Of a DNA stretch of 64,000 nt, positions 46,421-59,262 are shown in pieces. The stretch's first letter is position 1. Each line of letters opens with the position of its first letter. Position numbers and translations under genes: made by a program. Below the pieces are notes generated by a model. That model did no database searches and was not told the DNA's origin. It saw nothing but the letters and a program-made list of their open reading frames with translations. Origin of the DNA: Hypericum androsaemum (taxonomy: Eukaryota > Streptophyta > Magnoliopsida > Malpighiales > Hypericaceae); NCBI GenBank assembly GCA_963995505.1, contig OZ023182.1:19299619-19363618 (forward strand), in the 5' to 3' direction.

Positions 46421-49400
46421 TCTTCCACTTTCCCCCCTCTCTCTCTTCCTGTCTATTATGTCTGAAATACCATGTTACTGCTTTAAATTAGTTTGGTTTT
46501 ATTTTTATTTTTTTGACACGGACTGGTATCTGAAAACTCATTAGCAAGAGTAATACATCTTCGAGTTGAATTGTAAATTTGGTAAATGGTAAAATTCTCT
46601 CAATAAATAATTAATACTATTTCATTTCTAATGATTCGAAGTCGAGATATTTTAATTTTTTGGTTTTATACCACTTGGTATATGAATTTCCAGCTAACAC
46701 AGGTTCGAATCGATGAAACTTTTAGAATGTGACAAAAATTTTCCAATAAGTACTTAATGATTATGTGTTTTTAATAATTCGAACTTAAAATTTCGCAGTT
46801 AAGCTAGAACAGTGTCATCACCAACCAATTTAAATATTTGTTGCTATTCGAGATATTTTGATTAATCTAGATCGATTTGATTTTAGTTATTGTGTTTTGC
46901 AACAGAATATAAAAAAATGATTTTTCTGCTCTATCCATCTCTTTGCTTGTGTTTGTGTACGTGAGTTGCCTTGAGGATTGCACTGGCCAATACCGCTTCT
47001 CTAGTTGGCATCTCGGTATAAGCGAGGTTTAATTTTATTATATTAATCCCCTTCTTTTTAATCACTGCCATCCCTAGTTATTTAGTCGTCATGCCACTTG
47101 CATTATCATATGAAACTGTTTAAGAACAATATTGCATTTTTTATCGACTTTGATTTTTATTTGAATATCTCTTATGATTAGGAGTGAAATATTATAGGAC
47201 CTTATTTAATGATAAATTTTTTTCACATTGAAATTGGTTCTCTCTTTTCCAAAACTATCCTCCATACACGATAGAAGTTGGTCAAAATGATGAGTGGTTG
47301 GATTCACTTACGTATAAAAAAAAGTAACATATATTTACTTAAGAAAATTTTGGATTCAAATAAACGTTATTAAAAAAGTCACTCTCCAAATAAGTTCCGA
47401 GAATGCGAAATATCATAGATTTAAAAAAAATTACCCTCTATACATCTGTATGTATATATATATAATACAGCGAAGCTCAGCATGGATATGCATGTGCGGA
47501 TACTGTAGCAAACCTCGCATTATTTTAACTATTGTTTTGCTTCCCCTCGAAAATTCAATAGAAAATGTTAAGGATGCATTAATAGATTTTCACAAATTAT
47601 AAATAAATTCACAACGTTTTTTCTAAGTATAAATTCCAACGCTTAGAATTAACAACGACATATTCATATCAATAACGAGCTACAAGATAAAATACGCTCT
47701 AATATGATTATAGAATTTTCATATCTAATTTTAAAATCGTTATTTTTTTTCTTAAAAAAGCGACCGTCCATTTATCCGTATCAATGTCCACTTGTACACA
47801 CGTATGATCATAAAACTCATGATTAAAAATCAAAAAGTGTCCAACCAAACCCACTTACGCTTTCTAGTGATAACGTCCCACAAAAGGTGGTGGAGAAAAT
47901 AGATGCAATTTCATACATTTGATGACTTATCTCTTTGACTATCGCCATCCACACTACGAGAGGAATGGTGGCTTATTTCGTGCACATGATCAATGCATCT
48001 GTAATGGGTTTTCCATTAGTTTTCACATTACTTTATTATATGATTTCCCTTTTTTACATTTTTGTGCAGGATAAATACTAAAAAAGAGTTGACAAGATGG
48101 GTAAAGAGGCGTCAAAAGTTGTAGACAAATTTTGGAGGAGTTACTTTACATAAAGTTTGATAGTAACTTCTCATTCTGAATCAATTGTTATCAGGACATA
48201 ACCAGGTTTGAGATTGGAGGTATTGTTTGAAATAATATTGAAATTACCATATTGCTAGTTATGAGTACAATATACATATTTATAAGGGTTGAAAATCGAG
48301 CAACTAATTATTTTAAACTATTGGATTAGATATGTAAATTTTGACATGATACTCGAGCATATTGGTCCTACTTGCTTGCATGCCCTCTTCTCATGTTAAT
48401 TTAACAAAATCAAATATAAAATCAAATCTAGTGCAAAATTCATTTTAATTCTTACGGAAAAAAGTAACCCGTACGTAGTTCAATATTCTGGAATCATGAA
48501 AGTACGGTATAGTTCTGCAGAAAAAGAATGGACATTAGGCTACAGACCATGGAATCCAACTTATTCCTTTTTGCTGTTGTCGTTAGGATCAATTAAAGAT
48601 GGGTATACAATCCGGAAGTATTTTTGGAATCGAAATTTTTTAATTGTTGAAATCTATGTATGCATATAACCTGAGAAACAAGTTTATGCAACAACTGATA
48701 CTCCATTCTAACCTAAAATCTTAAGATCACTCAAACAAATTTATTCTATTTATGAACGATTAGAATCTTCATATTCAACCTTAAACTTAGGTTACAAGTA
48801 CATAGATTTTACACACTTATAAACAAGTGCATTATGATCGTAACTAGTGATGTACTAATTTTAACATACCACGACAAGGGAGTGTGAAAACAACAATTTG
48901 TACAAGATCAACTCACTTTTATATCATATTCAAATTTTTATATCCAACACTAAAATGAACTCAACGCAATATAAAAAAATAAACTAGTCCAACAAATTTC
49001 TACTTTCAACCTCAAAGTCATCCAATAGTTTTACTGACCAAATTAACAGGCATCTTATTGTTAGGAGTTGGTCACTGTCAAATAAAAAGAAAGAAGAAGC
49101 CGGGAAGAATAACGGTACATATTTTGAAGTCCCAATCTTATTCGTAGCTCATGGTTGGAAGCATATTTGGTAACCTTATCCAAACACAAATTTTTATATT
49201 GCTTAAGGAATAAAATAGCAAGTAACTACAAGTGAAACCAACAATAGATTCCGAGTTCGAGTCGTGGAAACACAACATTGTTAAATACATCAAAGGACAT
49301 TTGACATAGCGGTACAAGACACAGATGATTTGCCGGAAGCCGAAGGGCTTATAGTCCAACAACACAAGTCATTATAAACTCGTTCGACAAGTATAATTCT

Positions 49401-52400
49401 TTGTGTAAAAAAAATTTACATTAAAAAAATAACATTGGTTAAATACTTGTTGAGATAATATTGCCACCATTCAAAAATTCCACTTGAGTTAAACATAGAA
49501 TAGCTAAGCTACTGGGTATCCGTTCAAAAAAAATTAATTACAAGTGGAAGCAGTGAAATACGAACTAAAGCATGACGCTATTTGTCTTTTCTCTAGGAAT
49601 TTGGAAATGGATACGTACGTACTATTCGTTGAAAAATTGTGATTAATTTGAGTCGATGAATTAACGTAGAGTTAAGAACTTGGCGTTGTTAATTAAATAA
49701 TTAAATCGAGGTCTCTGACGCTAGCTATGACCAAATTGGAATCAAGATCGAGGATTGATTCGAGGATTAATTTCACTAATCTAATTAATGTAGCTTTCAG
49801 GGGAATCCAAATCCATATAGCCATTTCAGGGCAATATAGATCATGACATTAGTGGGTGTCCATTTTAATACAGTGGCAAATTAAGAAAATAGTATAGTTA
49901 TAAATTAATATGATGCACTGCAAAATTCTAAGTAATTTAATCTGGATATCTATTAAACTAACTAATTCAGTTTTGAGTCGGATAGTTCCTTTGAATGATG
50001 ACAAAGCTCTTCCAACAAAAATTTAATACTAGTACATTTTTAATTACTCAAATTCGAGAATTCTTAGTTAAACTAAAAAACCTCATTTGCGAATTGATGT
50101 GAGTGTTGTTATTCCGTCCATCATCTTTATTGATCCGTCTTTTATGATTCAAAAGGAATGTACAAATAAACAAGTTGCATATAATAGTGTCATTAGTATT
50201 CTCCATTTTTTAGCTATTAGTAGAAAATCAACACTACAAAACAAAGAGCACTACCCCACCATTTTGGGAAAAATTGCCGCAGGACCCATAATAAGTGCTA
50301 ATAGATTTTTGGTAGAAAATAAGTACTAATAGATTAGGTTTGGTAAACACTCACTTCATCACCGTGGCGTCGACACAACACCAGAGACAGAAAAAAACGA
50401 GATGCCCCGTGCCTGTCGTTTGTGTTGAATTCCAACATTGTCGTGTGCTATTCTATTTATGAGTGATTTTGTCGATAACCATTTTTTTGAATATTTTTTT
50501 AAAGAATTTAAGTCTCTTGCTAATCAAAAGAACCTCTATTACACAATCCATCTTTAGTGTATCAGCAGTTGTACGACAAATCTTCATTAATTTTGTGACT
50601 CTAATTAATGGATGTAGGACCGTCCTATATTTTTATCACGAAATTACAAGCGTGATATAGAGTTACACGTATATACTAATTCTAGTCATGTAGATAGATA
50701 AAATCATACTAACGATTTGTATGGACACAAATGGGGAAAACGTTTTCCAAATATGAAAGAGATAAAAAATTGAAGAATACTATATTTATATTTTTCTGTA
50801 TACTTATATTTTTAATGTTAGAGAATTATTAACTTATGATATTTGCAGATTTATTTATCAATATTTCTAAATATTATTATTATCTTATTTATTTAGTGAA
50901 CTATTGATTTTCAAATTCACTGAAATTAGTATTGAAAAAAATATTATTTCAAGAAGTTATTAATTTGTCGAGAATTATTTTAATGAGATTTTGTTGCAAG
51001 TATATCTTGGTATGGCTAGCATGGGCATTATAGTAAATGCACCCGTGGGCCCAGATTCCGGGCTTCCCACATGGGTATATCGTATATTCATCGCCAACCC
51101 ATTCTTCCCCTAAATAGTGATTAAACTCATAGTTAATTGGACGTGACTCATTTTACAAACTTTCTTTTCGTCTTACTTTTAAAAAAGAGTGACATCAACA
51201 AGTTATTTCAAAAATATTACTAGATTTCTTTTATAAAATCAAATAAATGAACCCTAAAGGCCTAAACTAGTTGCAAGTAAGGATGATGTCACATATTGAC
51301 GCACCAAAACACATGTTGGAACAAACTAATCTCTTGAGATCATCTAAATACACATCTATGTAATCTAAAAACGAAGTGCTCGAAATGGCATGAACTACAC
51401 GATTTTTTCTCTCCACATGTGTTTATATGTGTCTCCCAATCTCGTCGAGAAGCTCAATTTGATTGGCTAATCAGTTTGGATAATGGATGATCTCGTGCTA
51501 GACCTCGACCAATACAAAGTAGCGCTAGGAGTAGTCGACCGCAATAATCACTTGTCAGAATCCACGCTCTCATATCAACTCAAGCTTTAAGATTATTACG
51601 CAAAGCTCAACCATAAGAGAAGTACAAGTGTCTAATACCTTCCGCAAAGCGTGAGATTCAATGGCTTGATGCATTTGGAATAACCCCACCAGCTCCTGAC
51701 ATCTCAGGGTTCTTTGCTGAAGCTCTATTAGTATTCACATACTGATGTGGTGGTTGTGTCTATGATACAAGGATCTCAAAACGGGGAATGGAATATTCCA
51801 TTTAGGTTTAATTCGAGCAAATTTATGTGCATTGTGCATATGTTTACAGCCATGCCTTGTAGTCCGTCTTATTTAATAGTGTTTAATCTGTATCAAGATT
51901 AAATTAATCATGGTGTAAATATTTACTTTTCAAACATAAATTATATAAATTCTTACGATGCCGTTAACCCAAATACGTTACCCATTAAAAGCTAAACGAC
52001 AGAGTATCCCTGGCTACACTATCACGAGGGACGACATGGACACCTGCTTCGGATTCAGTCGAGGGGAATTAGAGAATTTGGTGGCTGAGATTCAGGAATA
52101 ATTGAGACATAATTTTTTGTTCCCTGGTTCAAGTCAAGCTTGTAAAGATTAAAGAAGAATATCAAAGAAACGCTGAAGAAGACTCGCGTATTATTACAAT
52201 GCATGTATTCTAAAGTCATGTGTTATCATCGATAGTTGATCCAAATAGTAAGCGATTAAAATTATTAAATTTAAATTTTACGAATATAAAAAATATTATT
52301 GAGTGAGCCGTCTTCTAAATAGGGTCAGAGAATATTTGACTCTAAATAGTAAAGATTTCACTCGGAAATTAAAGTCCTGAGTTGTCTACCAATCTCAATC

Positions 52401-52680
52401 AGTTTAAATGACGACAAATAAATCTATTTATAAAAATAACTGATTATTATCACGGAACACTCTCATTTTGAATAGTGGAAAAGATCAGAATGGTCCAAAT
52501 TAGTTTAATTGTGGAGCGTGACGGCCCCTTTTCTCTCTCCAACAATTGCACGAGCACTGGGCCCGCGAACGAATTTTCAGGGAGAGTTGTGTGGCAGGTG
52601 GGGCCCACCTAACTTTGAAGTTTTTTTGGAGAAGGATGGCACGAAGCTTGAGACTGGATTGAGTGTGGACTAAATAAAAC
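46420..52680. other. 6.2-kb AT-rich intergenic region
   Basis: I found no ORF with recognisable domain, no splice-consistent exon series and no intact transposon. A short TATATATATA tract lies at 47455. The segment near 48315-48370 resembles one near 60140-60200 (TGGATATGCAAATTNNNACATGATA-like), so at least one dispersed repeat is present. Confidence 0.5.
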
Positions 52681-52689
52681 TTGTTCCCA

Positions 52690-52890
52690 GATAGGGACTA
52701 CACATGCAAACCAAAATTATTTCACATGCAAACTAATATCATTACACATGCAAACAAATATCACGACAAACAAATATCACTACACATGCAAACCAATATC
52801 CAACATCACTACATATGCAAATCAATATATTTTTAGTCCCCATGAACGGGGACTAGTCTAGTCCCCACCAAATTCGCCACCGCCAAGCCT
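52690..52890. repeat. Dispersed repeat with ATGCAAACCAATATCAC units
   Basis: It begins AGGGACTACACATGCAAACC and contains about six imperfect 20-24 bp units of the CACATGCAAACCAATATCAC type. It then reaches TTTTTAGTCCCCA and a second GGGGACTAGTCTAGTCCCC inverted motif. The same units and GGGGACTAC end occur at 59839-60100. Confidence 0.7.
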
Positions 52891-52893
52891 ATA

Positions 52894-53831
52894 TTATATA
52901 AACGGGTTACAAAACAGAACCAGGAAATACATAAATAAAATACAAAGAAACCAAACGAAGAACGAAAACCAATCCGAAAGATGTAGAATGGCATGGGTGG
53001 ACACGAAGGGTGGACGATAAGCTACAAGAGCCAACATCCAATGTGAAAAGCTGCCGAGACAAATATCGGCTAATAACCACGAAGTTACATTATAGACGCA
53101 ACCTCGTGGACATTTGAATACATACAAGATGCACGCAAATGGGAGCCAAGGTTGAACAAGTTCAACCGAGACAAGTTTATCCACCTGCAACCGACAGACA
53201 GGTATCGAGAATCGTAAAGATCTCAGATCAAAACTAAGCTGATCCAAACAAAATATTACAAGCATACTAAAAAAACCAACAAATGCGTGTGGTTTGAGCA
53301 AACTAGCAACAACAAATAAATAAACAAGAACTAGATAGCCAACAGAAATAGTACCACATCCAGCAACAAAATCGACAATTGATGCATCATACAACCATAA
53401 GCCAAAATAAACACAATAAAAGCAATTAAAACAAACCACCAACCGAAGGGGAGGTCTACGGTGACCATCCCCTCCGGGAACCACAATCGACCCTCTCTGG
53501 CTACCCTGTAGACGGTCCAGCCCTGTGAGTATGGCGACGAGGCGTGGCCGACCTTGAAGCGGTGAGGAACGGTTCAAGAGAGGGTCTACAGTGGCCTGGG
53601 CAACCAGAGCTCCGACCAATAGCCGCATGGGCGATTTGAAACGCTTTGATGGGGCTCAGCTTGGAGTTTCTTGATGTGCTCTACTACCACCTGGAGTCCA
53701 ATTCGTTCTTGATATCCAACGAACGTCCTAAGGCAAGGCCCCGGTAAACTCCCCATAATTCCACATTTAAGCATGAGCATTTTCCAATGTTTGTTGTAAA
53801 CCCCGATCCAATTGGCACGAAATCCAAGCAC
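52894..53831 (-). pseudogene. Possible decayed retroelement coding remnant
   Basis: Two overlapping open frames (53831-53586 and 53628-52894) cover this stretch. A short segment, GYQERIGLQVVVEHIKKL, is reminiscent of the RVVLESD...VV..I part of plant LINE RNase H domains, though the key acidic residues are not evident. The longer frame is hydrophobic and Leu/Phe/Val-rich and resembles no family I know. I treat the whole as an unconfirmed remnant, not a gene. Confidence 0.25.
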
Positions 53832-54102
53832 AATTTTAAGTCTAACTAAGCTGCTTTCAACACCAGTCTGAACTTCTAGATAACATCCAATGAGAATTAT
53901 TTTAAATAGTAAAAGACTTAGATTTTTTTTAACCCAATATTGGGTTGATAGTGCTTATTTAGACGAGTAAATAGGGAGAGGGACCAAAAAACTCCAATCT
54001 AAAAAATCCAAGGAATCTGCATGAGAGCACTTAAAAAAGTCCTGATCACGTATAAATAACTAATAAAGAATATGCAAGTAAGACCACACTCTACTAATGA
54101 AA

Positions 54103-54103
<1 letters not shown>

Positions 54104-54143
<40 letters not shown>
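54104..54143. repeat. (AT)n microsatellite
   Basis: About 20 AT dinucleotides occur without interruption. Confidence 0.95.
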
Positions 54144-54145
<2 letters not shown>

Positions 54146-54479
54146 ACACCCAAATCTCTATCAAAATAAGCATAACTAGACCCACGAAATAAGGATAAAA
54201 TCCGACTATAATTATTTTTGACTAATGGTTAGGATTTTATCATTTTTTAATCTATATTGTGCCGGACATGTTTTACTTTCTCCTTCCTAGATTTTATGGA
54301 TCAATGGTCCAAATAAAAGATTAATTAACATAAATTACTCGATTAAAACTCTGGAATCATAAGAAGCAGAGGATGAAAATGAAATCATTACTAATCAAGC
54401 ACTTTTAAATCTGAGTAACATTTCCCACGTCACCATAAATTTTGGAAGGCATTTTTTCCTAATCGGTAACCACCACTAG

Positions 54480-54791
54480 CTAGGCTTTCTTCTCCTTCTC
54501 CTTTTCCTTCTCTTTTTCCTGACCGGCCACCGAGGACTCTCCTTCATCGCCACCGTCGTCGTCGCCAGACTCATATCGGAGGGTTTCTGAATGGTTGCAG
54601 AACTTAATAATCGCGTCCCGCTCCGTGGAGGGGCAGGAGCTGGAGACGCGCACGGTAGTCAGCTGGTCAACGTAGCGGAGCTTGTAGTGAAGGAAGGACT
54701 TGATGGAGGACACTTCGATGGTGACATGCTTAGTGTCGCAACACGTCTGGATTGATATTTCCTTTGCTGGCTCGTAATCTCCTTCCGACAT
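54480..54791 (-). CDS. Small SKP1/BTB-like protein (103 aa), tentative
   Basis: A single uninterrupted frame starts MSEGDYEPAKEISIQT. The pattern of short strands followed by VEVS-like, VRVSSSCPSTERDAIIKFCNH and then an acidic tail resembles the N-terminal POZ fold of plant SKP1 proteins, in which a P..T...L..VI.YC.(K/R)H motif follows the DD loop. It lacks the C-terminal helices that bind F-box proteins (SKP1 is about 160 aa). The tail is highly charged (DDDGGDEGE, then KEKEKEKEKK). A TATA-like CTATATATG lies about 100 bp upstream (about 54890-54902). It could be a diverged or truncated SKP1-like gene; homology is weak. Confidence 0.4.
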   Translation of the reverse strand: MSEGDYEPAKEISIQTCCDTKHVTIEVSSIKSFLHYKLRYVDQLTTVRVSSSCPSTERDAIIKFCNHSETLRYESGDDDGGDEGESSVAGQEKEKEKEKEKKA

Positions 54792-54799
54792 GATGACGA

Positions 54800-55850
54800 C
54801 GACGATGATCTTGACTGAGCTAATTAAGTGCGCTTCTCCTTTTTCACGATCTCTAGCTTACCTACATGCCTTTGTTTCCTAGCTACTGTGTACATATATA
54901 GAGAGAATGGTACTCATGGAGGGACCGTGTTTTGTGCAATTAAGGTTAGTTTGGTGGAAGTGCAATTTTGTGTTGTTCGAGCATCAAGCTAGTAGTTCGT
55001 GTCATGTATTAAGCATTCTGATCTAATTGGTGGAAAGTCACGAAGCCCTCCATCTATGTATGTACATTCAAGAGTTGTTATAATCATTGTTTAAAAGAAA
55101 ATCTGGTCGGACTGCAATTTTGAGGACGGTTAGATCAATCGTTCAGATCTAATTTATCATGATATATTTTTTGAGAAAAAAATATTTTTAGAGTTTTGTT
55201 AGATTACAGTGATTAGATTAAAATTGTGATACTTATAAATGATAAATTTAGAACTTTTTAGCATTTAGATGTTAAATATAATTAATTATTTGATTATTTA
55301 AAAAACTTTCGGTCCGACCGATCATAGTAAAATCTGGACAACAATTCGATTCACTCTCCGATCCGTTTTTAAACACATTGGTTATAAGTGATGCATCTAC
55401 CAGCCATGCATTATACTTATGTTTTTTCCTGCCCATTAATGAAATTAGCACAAGAGTTTCGGAGGGTAGAGGGAAGAGAGACATGTTGGTACTTTGAATT
55501 CATTGGAATAGTGTGCTTTATTGTCGATGAATTATAATTGATACTGTTCATTTTTTTGCAATCAAAGGGATCTGAATGTAGTTAATCGAGATTTAAATTA
55601 AGTTTGGGATGGACATTATCCATATTTGTCAAATATGACAGAGAAGTAGATGATCGTGGGGTAAATTACAAGTCGGGGTAAGAAGAATTTTCTTTTTATA
55701 ATCTAGACAAGTCTACATGGTCCAACGTTTTGACATTTTACTTATAGATAAATTTTACATAAAAAATTTAAATAAATTCATGATATTTAATCTGTTAAAC
55801 ATAATTTAAGAAACATCAAAATTTTCAATTTAAATTAATTTTTATAATCC
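54800..55850. other. Intergenic DNA containing a MITE-like repeat
   Basis: Apart from the repeat at 55078-55387, I see no coding signal here. Confidence 0.5.
55078..55387. mobile_element. MITE-like element, TTATAA..TTTAAAA ends
   Basis: The left end TTATAATCATTGTTTAAAA and the right end, inverted TTATAACCAATGTGTTTAAA, are imperfect inverted repeats. The interior has GGTCGGAC/GGTCCGACCGATC motifs like those in the element at 2557-3038, so the two are probably distant relatives. Confidence 0.5.
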
Positions 55851-56950
55851 ATCCACGAAGCAAGCTGCGGAGCTTGGAGAGGGTCACTCTTAAACTAAAA
55901 CTTCACGAAGGACTTCATGATGACAGTGATGAGTTTAGAGCTGGCTTCGATATGATAAATCGTTCTCTTTGATTTTTTCCAGGATTAAATTGCACCTACG
56001 TCTTGGAGATCGATATTGGCACTATTAAAGGATACACATGATTGACGATAATTTCCTCTGTTTTGATGAACTTCTTGCAGATTTTGGTTCTAAAAGAGGT
56101 GACGGTTGTGTTGCACAATCTTCGCCATTTAGAAGTGACCATTGACAATTTGCAAGAATTGCATGCGACAGATATAGCGATGTTTATTAGTCTCATATGC
56201 TCGAATTTGACTGACCTCATGACAGTGACAATAATATATGACGAGTGCCAATCCGATAATCACTCCGTAATCGTACTTCTCAATAGCCCAAACAAACCTC
56301 CATTGCTGGAATCACTCTTTACTAATTTTTTAATTGTTTCTAATGTTTGAACACCGCTCTAGATTACAATTCCAGATTTTATTACACTGTTTTAGCTCAT
56401 AAACCAAGAGGAAGGTTGAGCCTTTGTGATAGAACCCGAAAAAACATGGAATCGAGAAAGGTTGAGCCTCTGTAATTAGAAGGCGAATTTATTGCAGAAA
56501 TTAAAAGGATAGCAGGGATAACGCCCTGTTCCGACATTGCTGGTAGCCACTTCGCCTCACTTAAAACTTTGAAGCTTAAAAGGATCTTCTTCAGAGAATG
56601 CCTTTCAATTACAAGCTCGTCTCTTGAGTTCCTCACCATCAACCATTGCCTCATAGGATCCGGCGTAAGTCACTACACCTACACGTGTGACATCAGGTGC
56701 ACCTCGCTAAAAAGCTTGCTTGTTCAGTATTGCCGGTTTCAGTTGGTGAATCTTGTTATCACTTGTCCCTCTCTGAAGGACTTGCAAATCACCAAGTGTT
56801 CTAATGTATCTCTTATTTATTCCGATATCTCGGCCCAAGCTCTCTGTACCTTGTCCATTGACATTCTTTGCTCCTTGGGGTGGGTTTTTCATAATCCGTC
56901 CACAAAGCTTGCGGAGCTTGGAGAGGGTCACCCTTAAATTAGACCTTCAA
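55850..56950 (+). pseudogene. Two partial copies of an LRR/F-box-type gene
   Basis: Translations show LRR-like segments: NLRHLEVTIDNLQELHATDI (56042-56350 frame), then FASLKTLKLKRIFFRECLS, SLEFLTINHCLIG and SLKDLQITKCSNVSLIYSDI (up to 56937). The order is odd: the segment that normally lies nearer the C-terminus comes first. The block at about 55858-55905 (GCGGAGCTTGGAGAGGGTCA) recurs at about 56896-56941. This fits two partial, tandemly duplicated remnants. No F-box motif is visible. The family is probably the same broad class as the F-box genes of the main array, but it is not a close copy. Confidence 0.5.
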
Positions 56951-56954
56951 GATA

Positions 56955-57515
56955 TTAAAATAATTTAAAAAAACATTGAAGTGTGTACATGTGCAAAAAG
57001 AAAATGTACGTATCCTTTCAATTTGACCATTTTACCCCTATTTGTCCCTTCCCCGTACCGTCCAAAAAATGCTCTTCCGTACCAAATCTGTGTTCCAAGT
57101 AAAATGGGCTTCTGAGATTTGCTGAGCCTCCATATTAGTGCAACCATGTGATTAGTCTATTTTGAAGTGATAAAATTTGATTATGGATTAAAAAAATTCA
57201 TGTCCCGTGGGTCATGCCTTTGCCTTAGTCTAATGTCTGTTGGATCTAGGGTAAGGTAAGAGTATATGTCAACCTACCCTATCCATAAATCCCATAGTGA
57301 CCGGCAGTTTGTGCACTTCACTCTCCTCCTCGTTTCCTTCCCTTCCTCCGGCGCCGGTCCTCTTGTTTCTTCCAGAAGCTCCGGCCTCCTTCTTCTCTTC
57401 GGGGTCCTTCTCCCATCTTCTCTTCTTCTCTTTGGCAATTTTCCCCTTCTCCATAACTGAACCACTCTCGAGAATGATTGGAAGAGAGAGAGGGGGCATG
57501 TGGTTGTCTGGAAAA
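56955..57515. other. Intergenic DNA before LTR element 2
   Basis: A CT-rich, low-complexity stretch (57310-57470) produces overlapping open frames on both strands. None looks like a gene. Confidence 0.5.
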
Positions 57516-57888
57516 TGTCACAACACTAGTGGGGAGTAGTTAGTTATGTGTTAGTTACCTATGTGTTAGTAGTTGTAGTAGTGGTTAATTATTGTGGAGT
57601 AGTGGCATGTGTACGTAGGAGTTGTGTCGAAGTGGTGTAGTGGTAGTAACCTCCTCTAAGAGAGGTATATTATGTACTAAGTACGTTTCCTTTAGTATCC
57701 AATGAATTGACTATTATCTCAATTATCCCTCTTTTATTCTTCTTCCTCCCTTTACTCTATTTTTTCCATTCTCACCCCAAATTCTACCTCTCCCTCCAAC
57801 TCTTTTCTTCTATCTTATCCCAAATTCTACCCTCATCTCATACTCTTTTCTATCACGTATCATAACAGTGGTATCAGAGCCATCTCAT

Positions 57889-58326
57889 ATGTCTTCTATA
57901 ACTCCAATGCTCCAAGAAGACAATGATGTCATCGCCATTGCCTTTAAGAAATGGAAGGAGACGGACTCCCGCATTCACGAGATTTGTGCTCGAATGGATC
58001 GATACTTCCACGAGAGCAATCTTCGAGGGGAGATGCGAAAAGCTTTGGCCTCTCGTTCTTCCAACGAGAAGGGCAATGATCAAGTGGACGACGGGAAGGG
58101 TATATTGGGTGCTACACCTAGTGTACCAGTTGAACCAGCGGCTCTAAGGACAGCGACCCTGCCGGAAATCAGACGGGAGGATATTGATTTGGTTTCTCAA
58201 GAAAATAACCCAATGGAGCAACCAAACAAGACGTCGGGTTCTTTCGAAGAAGGTGCTGCACCATTCTCCCCCCTTGCAATGAAGTCAAAGGTTGCTTGTG
58301 ATCCTTCCGGTGACACGATAAGATAA
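57889..58326 (+). pseudogene. Element 2 Gag-like coiled-coil ORF
   Basis: The first ATG after the primer site gives MSSITPMLQEDNDVIAIAFK, a short coiled-coil segment (KKWKETDSRIHEICARMD) and an acidic low-complexity tail, ending after about 145 codons. It resembles the opening of plant Gag proteins but has no capsid core or zinc knuckle. A further open stretch in the same frame (58663-59262) follows several stops. Confidence 0.5.
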
Positions 58327-58662
58327 TGATAAGGAAGACTCTACTGTCATTACCATGTCAAAGTCAATATTATAGGTTGTTCTTGTTCCTGTAACTCATT
58401 CAATTTTTTGGATTGCTATTTGTTCCAAAGTAGAGTCACTAAGTACTTTTGAAGATGAATTTTGCTACACTCGTGAAGAGATGAAGTTGGCCACTTCCAA
58501 GGTGATGTTCTAGTATTTCCAACAGCGAAGTCAGCAACACTTTTGGCGAAATTGGCCTAGATGGCATTCGAAAGGAGAAAATATTGAAGATAGCATTGTG
58601 GAGTTTGAAGTTGCAGTAAGGTTGTAATAAACGATGGGGAACTGATTTCGTTTTTTGGAGAA

Positions 58663-59262
58663 TTGAACTTGATGGTAAAGTCAGTGGAGGAACGTGAGAA
58701 CAAACAATTTCAGCAGCGACTTCAGGAGTTTTTGCATTTGTGTGAGGAGTTGTTTAAGGAGTTCAATTCTTATTTGGCTGCCAGGAAGCCTCTCGATCAT
58801 GCTCATGCAATCGAGAATGTAGCTTGCATCAGTGTTCCTTTTGCAAAACTTTCCATCCATGAGATGGAGTCAGAAACTATGAATGGTGAAGGTGCATTTC
58901 TACAACATACTTCTTCCGAGAAGTTGGGTTTTGATGTCAAATCCAAGTCGCCCGATGTTCTTGGCTCAATTACACAGCTTGGATCTCCAGTCTTTGCGGC
59001 TTCATCATCAGGTTTTGCAGATTCACTGTCTGCTATGTTTACTGTAGATCTGATATCTGCAATGTTTGTTGAATTTCTGCAGCAGCAATCTCTTGCTGCA
59101 AGTTTGACCTTGGATATAGTTGCAGCGACCAGTCCAGCAGCCTCTCTACAGTTGAAAGCGTGTACAGTAGCTGCAAGTTTGCATTTGTGTGCAGCAGAAT
59201 CATCAGGGATCAGACGACAAGCTGAAATGGTGTTTTTGTCATGGCTACACAAACTTTTTTGA
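58663..59262 (+). pseudogene. Element 2 internal ORF, Ala/Ser/Leu-rich end
   Basis: The frame is about 199 codons. It begins with a helical, charged segment (KSVEERENKQFQQRLQEFLH) and ends in an Ala-rich region encoded by many TTGCAGC/GCTGCAA-like heptamers. A similar heptamer-rich region precedes the polypurine tract in the first LTR element. No known domain is seen. Confidence 0.45.

Noticed and set aside
52894..53628. 244-aa hydrophobic frame as a membrane protein gene
   Set aside because: No recognisable family, no start context, and it overlaps a frame resembling retroelement debris.
57266..57539. Overlapping frames on both strands, Pro/Ser- or Lys/Glu-rich
   Set aside because: Low-complexity CT tract; no evidence of coding.
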